This document shows positions 17,857 to 26,604 of a stretch of DNA of 64,000 nt, piece after piece. The translations under genes were made by a program, and so were the position numbers. Positions within the stretch are counted from its first letter, which is position 1, and each line of letters starts with the position of its first letter. The stretch comes from Streptomyces canus. Its GTDB lineage: Bacteria > Actinomycetota > Actinomycetes > Streptomycetales > Streptomycetaceae. The DNA is taken from assembly GCF_041435015.1 (NCBI RefSeq), contig NZ_CP107989.1, positions 62,001 through 126,000 of the forward strand, read 5' to 3'. A model generated the notes under the pieces. That model had not been told where the DNA came from. It saw only the letters and a list, made by a program, of their open reading frames with translations, and did not search any database.

Positions 17857-18741
17857 TTACTCCTGGTTGTCGAGTTTCTCGTAGAAGGACAGGAGGCCGT
17901 CTGCGAGCCTGTTGGGGGCTTCCATCGCCGCGTAGTGGCCGATCCCGTCGAGGGAGAGGGCGCTGACGTCCTCGGCGACCTGACGCAGGGTCGCCGGAGT
18001 GAACTCTCCCGATCTGCCGCCGACGGCGAGCACGGGCGTGGTGAGTTTCCGGCATGCCAGTTGGCGGATTTCTTCGCCTTCGCGGAGCATCGATCGATAC
18101 AGTCCGGCCGCGCCGTTGAACGCGTCGGGTCGTGCGTAGGAGCGGACGAGTTCGTCGATGTCGTCGTCGGTGAACGCGTCAGGGGCCACGCAGAGCGACG
18201 GGATCGCGTACTGCGCGAGGAATGCCCGTTCTCGGCCGGCGAGCAGCATTTCGGGGATGCCCGGGGCGGCGAGCACGCCGATGTGCCAGGCACCGCCGTG
18301 GGCGACGTCCGCGAGCCTTTCGACACCGAACCCGGGCAGCCCGGTCTCGATCGCTGCATAGCTTCGCACGAGGTCGGGGCGTGTGGCGGTGACGCGGAAC
18401 GTGGTGGGACCGCTGATGTCCTGGCCCGTGAGGTGGACGGGGCCCGCGTCGAGCCGCGCGATCAGTTCGCTCAGGTCCTGGGCCGCGGTCACACTGTCGT
18501 GCGCTGTGGTCGCGGTGGCGGAGTCGCCGAAGCCGCGAAGGTCGGGGGCGAATACGCGGTGGTGCTCGCTGAGCAGGGGAATCAACTTGCGGAAGACCCA
18601 CCAGGTCTCGGGGAAGCCGTGGACCAGCATGACGGGAGAGCCGACGGTCCCGGCCGATATGTAGTGCAGTTCGGTCCCGTTCACGCTGACCTGGTGGTGT
18701 TCGACGCCCGGGATGGTGGCGCCGCCGGTCATGGGGTCCAT
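17857..18741 (-). CDS. Alpha/beta hydrolase, epoxide hydrolase/haloalkane dehalogenase type
   Basis: 294 residues from the ATG at 18741, which has AGGAGA just upstream. HGFPETWW at 41-48 is the oxyanion region. Asp108 in GQDISG sits at the nucleophile position, pointing to the epoxide hydrolase/dehalogenase branch and away from Ser esterases. The catalytic His is in GIGHYAAMEAP. The gene is divergent from a MarR regulator with two operator-like palindromes between them, so it is likely repressed by that protein. The substrate is unknown. Confidence 0.9.
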   Translation of the reverse strand: MDPMTGGATIPGVEHHQVSVNGTELHYISAGTVGSPVMLVHGFPETWWVFRKLIPLLSEHHRVFAPDLRGFGDSATATTAHDSVTAAQDLSELIARLDAGPVHLTGQDISGPTTFRVTATRPDLVRSYAAIETGLPGFGVERLADVAHGGAWHIGVLAAPGIPEMLLAGRERAFLAQYAIPSLCVAPDAFTDDDIDELVRSYARPDAFNGAAGLYRSMLREGEEIRQLACRKLTTPVLAVGGRSGEFTPATLRQVAEDVSALSLDGIGHYAAMEAPNRLADGLLSFYEKLDNQE

Positions 18742-18760
18742 CGTTCTCCTGGATTCGATC

Positions 18761-18805
18761 GACAACATAGTTGTCAATCTACGGGTCGACAACGTGATTG
18801 TCGAC
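18761..18805. promoter_or_regulatory. Two palindromic operators between epoxide-hydrolase-like and MarR genes
   Basis: GACAAC ATA GTTGTC at 18761-18775 and GTCGACAA CGTGA TTGTCGAC at 18785-18805 share the half-site GACAA. Their centres are about 27 bp apart. The second covers the TTGTCG (18798) that could be the -35 of the MarR gene. MarR proteins bind such palindromes of 16-20 bp. Confidence 0.7.
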
Positions 18806-18830
18806 CTTCACTTCTCGTATGCTTCGCCGT

Positions 18831-19313
18831 ATGGCACGTTCACCGGGCGCTGAACTCGCGCTGCTGCTTCTCGGCGGCTTCCAGTCGATGGTGGACGACG
18901 TGCACGGCGAACTGGCGCACCGCGGGCACCCGGGCGTACGTGCATCACATGAGTTCGCCCTGCGCGCCATCGACGAGGGAGCGGACACGGCCTCGGCGCT
19001 CGGCCGCCGACTCTCGGTCTCCAAACAGGGCGCCGCCAGGACGATCGCCGCACTGGAGAGGCTCGGATACGTCGAACGGGAGCCCGACCCGAGCGACGGC
19101 CGCCTCAAACGGCTCCAGGTCACCGACCGCGGCCACGACATGATGACGCTCGGCGCCTCGCTCTTCGACGAGGTGCGCGAACGCTGGGCGGCGCATATGG
19201 GGCCCGAGCAACTCGAGGCTCTTGAAGCACACCTGGCCCGGCTTGTCGCGAGCCGGCCGTCGAGCGTCGAAGCCGCGGCACGGCTCAATGATGATCTCGG
19301 CGAGGTCACCTGA
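18831..19313 (+). CDS. MarR family transcriptional regulator
   Basis: 160 residues. The winged helix is clear: SALGRRLSVSKQGAARTIAALERLGYVEREPDPSDGRLKRLQVT, with the basic wing motif DPSDGRLK. ATG at 18831 (MARSPGAEL) is chosen because the farther TTG at 18798 lies within the operator. No ribosome binding site precedes this ATG. A TATGCT at 18819 places the expected transcription start at or next to the ATG, so a leaderless mRNA is likely. Divergent from the hydrolase it probably controls, and autoregulated. Confidence 0.92.
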   Translation: MARSPGAELALLLLGGFQSMVDDVHGELAHRGHPGVRASHEFALRAIDEGADTASALGRRLSVSKQGAARTIAALERLGYVEREPDPSDGRLKRLQVTDRGHDMMTLGASLFDEVRERWAAHMGPEQLEALEAHLARLVASRPSSVEAAARLNDDLGEVT

Positions 19314-19446
19314 GGACGCCCTCGCAGCCGTCACCACGTCCCCACTTCCACCGTCCAAGTGGTCCCAGCTCACATCGCCCTACGATGCCACTTCGCGGAT
19401 CTGTCAGCGATCACGGGGAGTCGTCACGGCGAGTTGTTTCTGGAAG

Positions 19447-19985
19447 ATGCTCTACGAGTCCGCAGCACGGGCCGACGAGGTGCTGTGCCTGAACGTGGAA
19501 GACCTGTACCCGCAGGACAAGCGCGGCAAGATCACCGCCAAGGGCGGCGCGACCGAGTGGATCCACTGGCAGTCCGGCACCGCCCAGCTCCTGCCCCGCC
19601 TGATCGCCGGCCGCACCCGCGGGCCCCTGTTCCTGACCGGTCGCAAGGCCCCAGCCGGAACCGCGACGCTGGACGTGTGCGAGGAGACCAGCCGGGCCCG
19701 ACTCTCCTACCGCCGGGGGGAGGAGATCTTCGAGAGTCCACCCGGCTGCTGGCGAACCCGCTTGCCCGGCCCGAGGACGTCGAGGACCTGGCGGGATGGA
19801 CATTGCACCGGCTCAGGCACAATGCGTTGACGCACGACGCGGAGAACGGCACGTCCACGCCGATGCTGCTGGCCCGCTCCCGCCACGCCTCCGTACGGTC
19901 CCTGGAACGCTACGCTCGCCCCGGCGTCGACGCGGTCGCCCGGCACGTCGCTGAGCGCGACCCCGCCGCCCGCCGTCGGGGTTGA
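19447..19985 (+). pseudogene. Tyrosine recombinase/integrase, truncated and frameshifted
   Basis: From 19447 one frame gives ESAARADEVLCLNVEDLYP (catalytic Arg region) and KGGATEWIHWQSGTAQLLPRL. At about 19735 homology moves to another frame: EDVEDLAGWTLHRLRHNALTH (HxLR motif), LLARSRHASVRSLERYARPG (second His and catalytic Tyr), ending near 19985. The N-terminal arm- and core-binding domains are missing. This is a decayed relative of the small Streptomyces integrases. No attachment site or tRNA was seen nearby. Confidence 0.8.
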
Positions 19986-19988
19986 TCC

Positions 19989-20276
19989 CTACGGCACGTT
20001 TCTGGCGTATTCCGGCTGCCCTCCCCATACGCCCTCCAATACCGCTGACAGCGGCCGTTCCACGGGCACCGTCAGCAGCGGCAGCAGGCAGAAAGCTGCC
20101 GCCAGAACACTGGCCAGCGCCTCGCCGACGACCGTACGACGCTCAGCGGTACGTGCGGCGGCCCAGCCCTCGGCCGCCTCCCGGCGCACCCACCCCGACA
20201 CGCCGGTCAGCGTGCGCGCCAGCCGCACGGACCGACGCGGCGGCTGTGCGTCTTCGGACACCTGACTCATCATCAC
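19989..20276 (-). CDS. Small protein with one transmembrane segment, last gene after two Clp_N genes
   Basis: 95 residues starting at the ATG at 20276 behind AGGGGTG. The N-terminal two thirds are charged and helical (SVRLARTLTGVSGWVRREAAEGWAAARTAERRTV). They are followed by a hydrophobic segment (GEALASVLAAAFCLLPLLTVPV) and a short tail. I do not recognise a family. It lies 79 bp after the second Clp_N gene on the same strand and may be part of that operon. Confidence 0.55.
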   Translation of the reverse strand: MMMSQVSEDAQPPRRSVRLARTLTGVSGWVRREAAEGWAAARTAERRTVVGEALASVLAAAFCLLPLLTVPVERPLSAVLEGVWGGQPEYARNVP

Positions 20277-20355
20277 CCCTGCCCGGCCACCGTCGATCTC
20301 CCGGGCAGAACGGTAGCCGCGGTGGTCGTGGTCGCCGCACGGCGGGCCCCGGGTG

Positions 20356-21171
20356 TCATGCGTCCAGCCGGAGGCTCAACTCTGCCCGCAGTGCGGCCAT
20401 GTCCACCTGGCCGGCGGCCAGCAGCCGTACGATCGCACCGCCATCCCCGGCCTCCGCGTCCGCCGCCGGCTCGTCGAGCAGCGCGGACAACAGGTGGAGC
20501 GTCCCGACCGTGGGCGAACCGTGCTCGGCGGCGGACAGCCGGGCGACCGCCATGATCCGGTCGGCGGCAGCGGACAGACGCACCGGGTCACCGTCAGGAA
20601 CGACGGCGGACGGGATCGCCGAAGCCGAGGAGACCACAGAATCCTGCCGCACACCGTGCCGGCGCATAAGGGCCGCGGCAGCGTTGGCGTCCAACAGACT
20701 CCGGGGCAGCGACTGCCCGGCAACGGACAGGGCCCGGTCCAGGGCCAGTATCCCCAGCAGAAGATCCACCGGCTCCGCCGCCGCGCGCCCGCACCGTACC
20801 GCTTGCCGCACGGCCTCCACCGACACCGCGAACAGTAGCGGTGAGCCGTTCACGAAGGTACCGGAGGTCCACGAAGTCAGCGCGCGTGTCAGGCGGATAC
20901 CGCTCCTGCCCAGCATTCCGGCCCGGCACAGAAGGGTGACACCGCGGGATTCCGGCCCCTCGGTCCGTGCCGGGGCGCTCGCGTCCAGCGCGTCGAGCTT
21001 GGTTGCCGCAGCGGCCGTATCCAGCTTCTGCAGCAGCAGGGCCTCCCGTGCCCTGCTGCCCGGCAGGTCCAGCAGGGCACGGGCAACATCGCGGCAGCGC
21101 ACCGAGATCGTCCCCTCGGCGCGGGCCGACCTGAGTGCGAGGAGCAGGCATTGGCGCATGGCCCCGGTCAT
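20356..21171 (-). CDS. Stand-alone Clp N-terminal domain protein
   Basis: 271 residues. ATG at 21171 overlaps the stop of the upstream gene as ATGA, so translational coupling decides the start; a longer frame reaches 21219. Two Clp_N-like repeat regions are visible, the clearest at the C-terminal side: IMAVARLSAAEHGSPTVGTLHLLSALLDEPAA. An earlier one is near VDLLLGILALDRALSVAGQSL. There is no AAA ATPase domain. In ClpA/ClpC this domain binds adaptors and substrates; stand-alone copies may be adaptors or decoys, which is inference. Confidence 0.8.
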   Translation of the reverse strand: MTGAMRQCLLLALRSARAEGTISVRCRDVARALLDLPGSRAREALLLQKLDTAAAATKLDALDASAPARTEGPESRGVTLLCRAGMLGRSGIRLTRALTSWTSGTFVNGSPLLFAVSVEAVRQAVRCGRAAAEPVDLLLGILALDRALSVAGQSLPRSLLDANAAAALMRRHGVRQDSVVSSASAIPSAVVPDGDPVRLSAAADRIMAVARLSAAEHGSPTVGTLHLLSALLDEPAADAEAGDGGAIVRLLAAGQVDMAALRAELSLRLDA

Positions 21172-21572
21172 CCCGGGCTCTGCGAAGCGGGTCCGCGCGA
21201 GCCGAGGCCGAAGCGCCATCCCGCCTCACGCCAGGCGGCATCAACCTCCACCCCGTCGGCTTCCACGCAGGCCGCGACCGGCGCATCGTAGGCCTCGTCG
21301 TGGCTCACCCAACCCCGGCCCGCCCGGCCGGAGATCATGCCGCTGAGTGAACCGGCGTTCCGCATCCCTGGGGCGATCGCCGCACCGGCGTCCGTGTCCC
21401 CCATCACGAGCTCTCCCAGCAGCGTGTCCGTCCCCACGGCCGGCAACTCGTGCCTGACCCCACGGCGCAGTGCCCCCACGAGGAGGTCCATGACATCCGG
21501 CTCGAACTCGATGGTCGCCCCGATCACGGCCGTGGCGTAGGTGTGTGGTGCGGTCGTCCCTGGCTGATCCAT
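21168..21572 (-). CDS. Small Clp_N-like protein, first gene of the set
   Basis: 134 residues from the ATG at 21572, with GAGGGGAA spaced 6 nt before it. The middle part (FEPDVMDLLVGALRRGVRHELPAVGTDTLLGELVMGDTDAGAAIAP) has the Clp_N repeat pattern in which a histidine/threonine turn is followed by LL..L. The tail WVSHDEAYDAP... is not recognised. It overlaps the next gene by 4 bp, and the two proteins probably act together. Confidence 0.7.
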   Translation of the reverse strand: MDQPGTTAPHTYATAVIGATIEFEPDVMDLLVGALRRGVRHELPAVGTDTLLGELVMGDTDAGAAIAPGMRNAGSLSGMISGRAGRGWVSHDEAYDAPVAACVEADGVEVDAAWREAGWRFGLGSRGPASQSPG

Positions 21573-21692
21573 CGAACATTCCCCTCGAAAACGCGGTGGC
21601 CTGGTCCGAACGGCGCTAGAGGCACCCACCGCGACACCGCGTCGGCCGACCGGCCACACTCCCGGTCCGATCGGCACACCGGCCAGAGAACA

Positions 21693-22046
21693 TCAGCAAC
21701 CCGACGCACCCGGTCGTGCGACGACCGGACCACCAGGAGCCTGCTCGCCGGTGCCCTGTCGGACGAGTCCCCCGGCGCGGACGGCCGCCTCGACGAGGTC
21801 GAGCAGAACCCACAGCGCCGCTGGTGTGCAGTCGGGCACCGTCTCTGGTGAGCAGATCTCGACCGCGTGGCGGTAGGCGGTCTCGAACTCTCCGGTGCTC
21901 CTCCACACAGCCTGGCGCGCGGATTCGTCAACGTCACCCCGCCCGACGTCACTGCCTGACAAGAAATCAACTTGCTTCCCCGTCACGAGAGTTCGGTCTC
22001 TGTGGCCGTGTTGCAGGTCACTCCGGATGGAGTGGCGACCCGTCAA
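21693..22046 (-). CDS. Hypothetical protein
   Basis: A possible 117-residue protein starting at TTG 22046. The C-terminal half (ETAYRHAVEICSPETVPDCTPAALWVLLDLVEAAV) looks like real helical protein with normal codon use, while the first 30 residues are less convincing. No family recognised. The start is uncertain and the real gene may begin at an internal codon. Confidence 0.35.
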   Translation of the reverse strand: MTGRHSIRSDLQHGHRDRTLVTGKQVDFLSGSDVGRGDVDESARQAVWRSTGEFETAYRHAVEICSPETVPDCTPAALWVLLDLVEAAVRAGGLVRQGTGEQAPGGPVVARPGASGC

Positions 22047-22121
22047 CCCTCATGACATGCTCACACCCAATTGATAGTTACTCACCGGTAACGATATCCT
22101 CCACCCCCCTCAGGACTGATC

Positions 22122-23561
22122 TTGCGCACTCGCAAGCGGCCCCTGCGCGCCCTCGTGCCCGCCCTGGCCGCCTCCGCCCTGTTCCTCGCAGCCGGCTGCT
22201 CCGCAGACCCCGGCTCCCACTCCCCCGCCGCCGAACGGATCCCGGACGCCGGCACCTCCGGGACGGCGGACAAGGACCAGCCCCTCGCCGTGGCCGCCGC
22301 CCCCGCGGCGGCGCCCGCCTCGACGGCCGTCGCGCGGCCCGGCACGGTCGGTGGAAGAGCACGCAAGACCTCGCTCAAGGTCAGTTCGTACGACAGCCGT
22401 ACCCGACGGGCCGTCATATCCGCTGCCGGCGGCGGGGGTTCCTCGCCGTCGCCGAGCGTGACGCCCGGCGGCACCGCGGCCCCCCGCCCTGCCGCCATCG
22501 GTGACGTCATCGCCAGCGCACCCGCGCCCGGCGCACCGGACGGGCTCCTCGTCAAGGTCACCAACGTGATCGACGAGACGGCCGAGGGCACCGAGGTGCA
22601 GACCGCACCTACGACCCTGGACTCCGTGCTCGGCGACAGCCGGGCCAAGGGCACCGTCCCCGTCGACCCCGCCTCCTTCGACATCGAGCGCCTGCTGCCT
22701 GACGTGAAGGTCTCCTGGGCGAAGACGGGAGACATCCACTCAGGTCCCGAGGGCACGAGGATGCCGCTCGGCAGCCTTCGGGTCGACATCTCCGCGAAGG
22801 TCGCCACGGCCGAGGGTGCACCGGCCTCGGCGGCGGCATCGGTGTCCGGGTTCGTCCAGGTCGCACCCGAGGTTGACTTCTCCTACGACGGAGGGGCCTC
22901 GGCCGGCTCCATCAGTTCCGGACCGGGGGCGGCCTCACTGGGCGTCTCCGGTGACTGGTCTTCGCAGTGGGCGCTCAAGGGGCGCGTCGCCGCCTCCGCG
23001 AAGCCGTTCCGGGTGCCGTTCGCCAAGCTGCACGCCGACCCCGTGATCCAGGTAGGCCCCGTTCCCGTCGTGGTGAACCTCGACCTGACCTGCTACTTCG
23101 AGGTCAGTGCGGACGGCGGCGTCACCGCCGACGTCCAGCAGAACTTCAAGGGCGACTTCAAGGCGGGCGGCACCTTCGTCACGGGCAAGGGCTGGACACC
23201 AGTCAGCGAATCCCATATGGCAAGCGCTCCGGTCCGCACGTCCGTCACGGCCGCCGGACGCGTGAAGGCGGCCCTCGGAGTACAGCCCTCCGTCGGCCTG
23301 TACGGCGCCGTGGGCATCTCCGCCGACCTGGCCCCCTACCTGCGTGCCGAAGCCGCGGGCACAGTCACCGGCACCATCCCGGTCGGCTCCGACACCAAGC
23401 CCGGTATCGGAGTGACCGGTGCTTGGACGCTCTACGGAGGCGTCGACCTGAGCGGCACCCTGGTGCTCCAGCTGTCCGTCTTTGGCACCCCTGTCCTCCA
23501 ACACCCCATCCCCCTGGGCGCGTTGCACCGGGAGTGGAAGCTCGCGGACGGCAAGGTGTAG
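22122..23561 (+). CDS. Lipoprotein of unknown function, beta-rich
   Basis: 479 residues from TTG 22122, with AGGA about 8 nt upstream. A lipobox LAAGC places Cys26 as the lipidated residue, so the protein is anchored to the outer face of the membrane. A low-complexity Pro/Ala/Ser linker (about 30-130) precedes a long beta-rich domain with many alternating hydrophobic residues (VPVVVNLDLTCYFEVSADGG, AAGTVTGTIPVGSDTKPG). No enzymatic motif was seen. It ends with HREWKLADGKV and is followed by a strong terminator. Confidence 0.88.
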   Translation: MRTRKRPLRALVPALAASALFLAAGCSADPGSHSPAAERIPDAGTSGTADKDQPLAVAAAPAAAPASTAVARPGTVGGRARKTSLKVSSYDSRTRRAVISAAGGGGSSPSPSVTPGGTAAPRPAAIGDVIASAPAPGAPDGLLVKVTNVIDETAEGTEVQTAPTTLDSVLGDSRAKGTVPVDPASFDIERLLPDVKVSWAKTGDIHSGPEGTRMPLGSLRVDISAKVATAEGAPASAAASVSGFVQVAPEVDFSYDGGASAGSISSGPGAASLGVSGDWSSQWALKGRVAASAKPFRVPFAKLHADPVIQVGPVPVVVNLDLTCYFEVSADGGVTADVQQNFKGDFKAGGTFVTGKGWTPVSESHMASAPVRTSVTAAGRVKAALGVQPSVGLYGAVGISADLAPYLRAEAAGTVTGTIPVGSDTKPGIGVTGAWTLYGGVDLSGTLVLQLSVFGTPVLQHPIPLGALHREWKLADGKV

Positions 23562-23583
23562 CCCGGGCGAGTTCCCCGTGCGT

Positions 23584-23627
23584 CGCCGTGTCCGACCGGC
23601 CCCGACAGGAGCAGGTCGGACACGGCG
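23584..23627 (+). terminator. Terminator of the lipoprotein gene
   Basis: CGCCGTGTCCGACC at 23584-23597 pairs perfectly with 23614-23627, a 14-bp stem with a 16-nt loop, 22 bp after the lipoprotein stop. Confidence 0.8.
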
Positions 23628-23739
23628 CTCGACCGACGGGCATAGCGCACAGCCTTCTGCTGCCGCCAGGGCGCTGTGCAGGCCACCTGTGCCCAGCCGC
23701 CAAACGCATCGCCCACTGCTCCTGCGCGCCCACGCGCGA

Positions 23740-23832
23740 CCGACGACGACTTCGCCCGCGCCCGAGACACCGTCGCCGACATCACAGGAGCCCGGCCCAC
23801 ACTCCTCCGGCCCCCGTACGGCGTGATGTCGA
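23740..23832 (+). pseudogene. Scrap of a polysaccharide deacetylase
   Basis: About 30 codons read DFARARDTVADITGARPTLLRPPYGV. This corresponds to the TGxxPxLxRPPYG motif of NodB-type polysaccharide deacetylases. No other part of the gene is present. Confidence 0.5.
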
Positions 23833-24334
23833 CCGCCCAAGACCGTCGACGACGCCTACGGACACGCCCGGCAGTTCATCCAGCGCCTGATGCGCCGAAA
23901 CCGCACAACCAGCAACGACGAAGACACACCGTCTTCCCCGGCCGCCGTCGACGCCGACACGGGCCTTGCCATCGTCCAGGACCCGGATGCAGGCGAACGC
24001 GGTGAACATCCCCCGGGTATGGGCGCCGGCTTCGCGTCGTTCGAGGACTTCGGGCCCTTGTACAGTGCCGCCGCGCGGCTGGTGCGTGAGGGGCCGCGGG
24101 AAAACCTTCACTCCGCCCCAGCCCCGCGGCGCCGACACCGCATCCTGGCCCGCCCTGCTCCACGAAGACCCCACGCGTCTCTGGCAGCCCCGTGACATCG
24201 CCGCCCACTTCGGCGACATCACCCTGGAGACCATGTACAGACAACTGAATCGGTGGGCCGCCAGCGGACCCATCCACAAACTTGGCCCCGGCCTCTACGC
24301 CGCAACCCCATGGTCCCCAACCCCACTTGCGTGA
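23833..24334 (+). pseudogene. Remnant with a winged-helix-like C-terminal part
   Basis: Around 24125-24334 a frame reads ALLHEDPTRLWQPRDIAAHF, ETMYRQLNRWAASGPIHKLGPGLYAAT, which looks like a small winged helix used in mobile-element or regulatory proteins. Upstream, the more plausible coding frame is a different one (DAYGHARQFIQRLMRRN), so the region is probably a frameshifted or mosaic remnant. Confidence 0.35.
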
Positions 24335-24344
24335 CCTGCGAAAA

Positions 24345-24789
24345 CGCTAACTACCCGCCCTTGGGTCAAGGCCCACCGCCTGCTGCTCTTCCGGGGCTGC
24401 CAGCCGGGCACGCGTTCCTCGTCGTGCGCCGTCACCGATACACCCGCGTACCGTCCTTCCACCGCTGCCACCCCACCACCCCCGTCAGCCTTGCGGTCCT
24501 CGTGAACATCATCTGCACCCGCTGGAAGATCGAGGAGGATTTCCAAGGCGCGAAGGGCCTGGCCGGACTCGACCAGGGCCAGGTGACCTGCTGGACCTCC
24601 TGGATGCGCTTGAGCCTGGTCAGCCTGTTCGCTGCGGCCGTCCTCGCCGTCACCCGCACCGTCGACGGAATCGAACACGGCCTTCAACTCGCCCCGGCCA
24701 GCGGCCGCGAACTCCTGGCCGTCCCGCGGATCACCGCACTCCCCACGCCCCGCCGCGACCTCGAGCACCCCCTGCACTGGTCTGTCTGA
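24345..24789 (+). pseudogene. IS701-family transposase, C-terminal fragment
   Basis: The frame carries the conserved C-terminal signature of IS701 transposases: CTRWKIEEDFQGAKGLAGLDQGQVTCW, with the catalytic Glu in the WKIEEDFQ motif. A transmembrane-like tail (LVSLFAAAVLAVTRT) follows. The N-terminal two thirds, with both catalytic Asp residues, are missing. Confidence 0.85.
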
Positions 24790-24885
24790 CGCCGTCACCA
24801 CCGACACCAGGCCACCGAGGCCCACCGCCGATGGAACAACATCACCGCGGCGGCGACCACATGACCGGAGCCGGATGATCAAGAC

Positions 24886-25515
24886 TTACAGCTGCCGTGG
24901 CTGAGGGCCGGACACGTCAAGAAGCGCGAGCATGGTGGGAAGCAGGTCGCTGTTCAGGGGATCCGGGTTGCTGCTGTCGATTGCACCCTCCAAGGCGAGG
25001 GTCGTGTATCCGTGCACCATAGACCAGACCGCGTAGCTCGGCAGCAGTGCGGGGTCGGCGTCGCAAGCCGCCGGTTCGGCGTCCTCGCCGCGCAGGCCTC
25101 GATCCAGGGCGCGGAGGGCGCGGTGCTTCTGCTCGGCCAGTTCGGGTGCGGTGAAGTCGAACCGCGTCATCCGCCACATCAGGTCGAACAGAGCACGGTT
25201 CTCACCCGCGAAGGCGACATACTCCGCAGCGATGCACGTGACGCGCCCTCGCACATCGAGCCCAGCGAGTTCGAGTGATTCGAGCCGATCGCAGAGCTGC
25301 CAGTACGCACGGGTCGCGAGCGCACCGAGGAGCCCGCGCGCGTCACCGAAGTGATGCTTGGGAGCAGACTGCGACACCCCGGCCCGCCGTGCGGCTTCGC
25401 GCATGCTGAACCCGGCGACACCTTTCTCGGTCAGCACAACGAGCGCGCTGTCGAGCAGCGCAGCGCGCAGGTTGCCGTGATGGTACTGATCCCCGGTGAG
25501 TGGTTCCTTGCCCAT
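24886..25515 (-). CDS. TetR family regulator with WHG-type C-terminal domain
   Basis: 209 residues. The N-terminal helix-turn-helix (AALLDSALVVLTEKGVAGFSMREAARRAGVSQSAPKHHFGDARGLL) is a typical TetR domain. The C-terminal half fits the TetR_C WHG group (MRFDFTAPELAEQ..., YAVWSMVHGYTTLALEGAI). Divergent from an SDR gene, with an 11-bp inverted repeat across the shared promoter region, so it is most likely the local repressor. Confidence 0.92.
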   Translation of the reverse strand: MGKEPLTGDQYHHGNLRAALLDSALVVLTEKGVAGFSMREAARRAGVSQSAPKHHFGDARGLLGALATRAYWQLCDRLESLELAGLDVRGRVTCIAAEYVAFAGENRALFDLMWRMTRFDFTAPELAEQKHRALRALDRGLRGEDAEPAACDADPALLPSYAVWSMVHGYTTLALEGAIDSSNPDPLNSDLLPTMLALLDVSGPQPRQL

Positions 25516-25520
25516 CCCGT

Positions 25521-25568
25521 CATCTTGACAGCGAGTAGACGCTTCGTAAACTGCTCACTGTCAAGATG
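25521..25568. promoter_or_regulatory. Divergent promoters with an 11-bp inverted repeat (TetR/SDR)
   Basis: CATCTTGACAG at 25521-25531 and its exact complement at 25558-25568 flank 26 bp. For the plus strand, TTGACA (25525-25530) and TAAACT (25547-25552) are spaced 16 bp and form a good promoter. The mirror copy of TTGACA serves the minus strand. The TetR protein would cover both -35 boxes. Confidence 0.65.
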
Positions 25569-25584
25569 ATGGGCGGGAGTGGAT

Positions 25585-26604
25585 ATGACGGACATGGTGC
25601 TGGTCACGGGCATCTCGGGGTTCATCGGTGGTCACATCGCAGCCGAGCTGCTGCGGCGCGGATACGCGGTACGTGGCTCGGTGAGGTCGCGCTCTCGTAT
25701 CGGCGAGGTGCATGCGGCGATGGCGGCAGCGGGCGTCGACACCGCAAAGCTCGAGATCTGCCGGCTCGACCTGCTGTCCGATCAGGGGTGGGCGGAAGCG
25801 GTCGACGGATGCCGATACGTACTGCATGTGGCCTCCCCGTTCGTGTTGGCAAAACCGAAAGACCCGGACGAGCTGATCCGTCCCGCCGTCGAGGGGGCGA
25901 CCCGAGCGGTCGGAGCGGCGCTGGACGGGGGCGTGGAGCGAGTGGTCATGACCTCGGCATTGGCGACGATGCAATTCGCCCGCGCACCCAAAGGGCACAT
26001 CTACACCGACGCCGACTGGACCGACCCGAACGATCCGCGCCTCAACGCGTACACCATCTCGAAGGTCAAGGCCGAGCGGGCCGCCCGAGAGCTCGTGGAG
26101 CAACGCGGGGTCCCGGACCGGCTTGCAGCCATCAACCCGGGCGCGGTGATCGGGCCACTCCTGACGAACGATCCTGGCACCTCAGTCACCGCGATCCAAC
26201 AGATCATGTCGGGGGCACTCCCGATGATCCCCGACCTTCGGCTTCCGTGGGTCGATGTGCGGGACGTCGCCGACGCCCACATCGCTGCGATGACCTCCGC
26301 GAGTGCAGCCGGTCGCCGCACGATCATCGCCACCGACCCGATGTCGCTCATCGAGGTTGCCAGAGTGATCCGCGAACGCCTTCCAGAAGCAAGCCGGAAG
26401 ATGCCCGCACGGGCAATGCCGACTTGGTTCACCTGGCTCGCCAGCGGGTTCGAGCCCCAACTGCGCGAAAACCGATGGCTGATCGGCCAGAAACAGCGCT
26501 TGGACCGCACCACCGCCGAGACCCTCCTCGGACACCCGTTGCGATCGATCCCCGACGCGATCGAGCAGACCGCACGCAGCCTGACCGAACACCAGCTCAC
26601 CTGA
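25585..26604 (+). CDS. Extended SDR, NAD-dependent epimerase/dihydroflavonol-reductase type
   Basis: 339 residues. ATG 25585 is chosen because GGCGGGAG ends 5 nt before it; GTG 25579 overlaps that site. The NAD(P)-binding TGISGFIGGHIA at the N-terminus, the Ser/Thr of VVMTSALATMQF, and the catalytic Tyr-Lys of NAYTISKVKAE mark an extended SDR of the dihydroflavonol 4-reductase/aldehyde reductase branch. It likely reduces a carbonyl compound. Divergent from the TetR gene, with a shared operator. Confidence 0.92.
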   Translation: MTDMVLVTGISGFIGGHIAAELLRRGYAVRGSVRSRSRIGEVHAAMAAAGVDTAKLEICRLDLLSDQGWAEAVDGCRYVLHVASPFVLAKPKDPDELIRPAVEGATRAVGAALDGGVERVVMTSALATMQFARAPKGHIYTDADWTDPNDPRLNAYTISKVKAERAARELVEQRGVPDRLAAINPGAVIGPLLTNDPGTSVTAIQQIMSGALPMIPDLRLPWVDVRDVADAHIAAMTSASAAGRRTIIATDPMSLIEVARVIRERLPEASRKMPARAMPTWFTWLASGFEPQLRENRWLIGQKQRLDRTTAETLLGHPLRSIPDAIEQTARSLTEHQLT

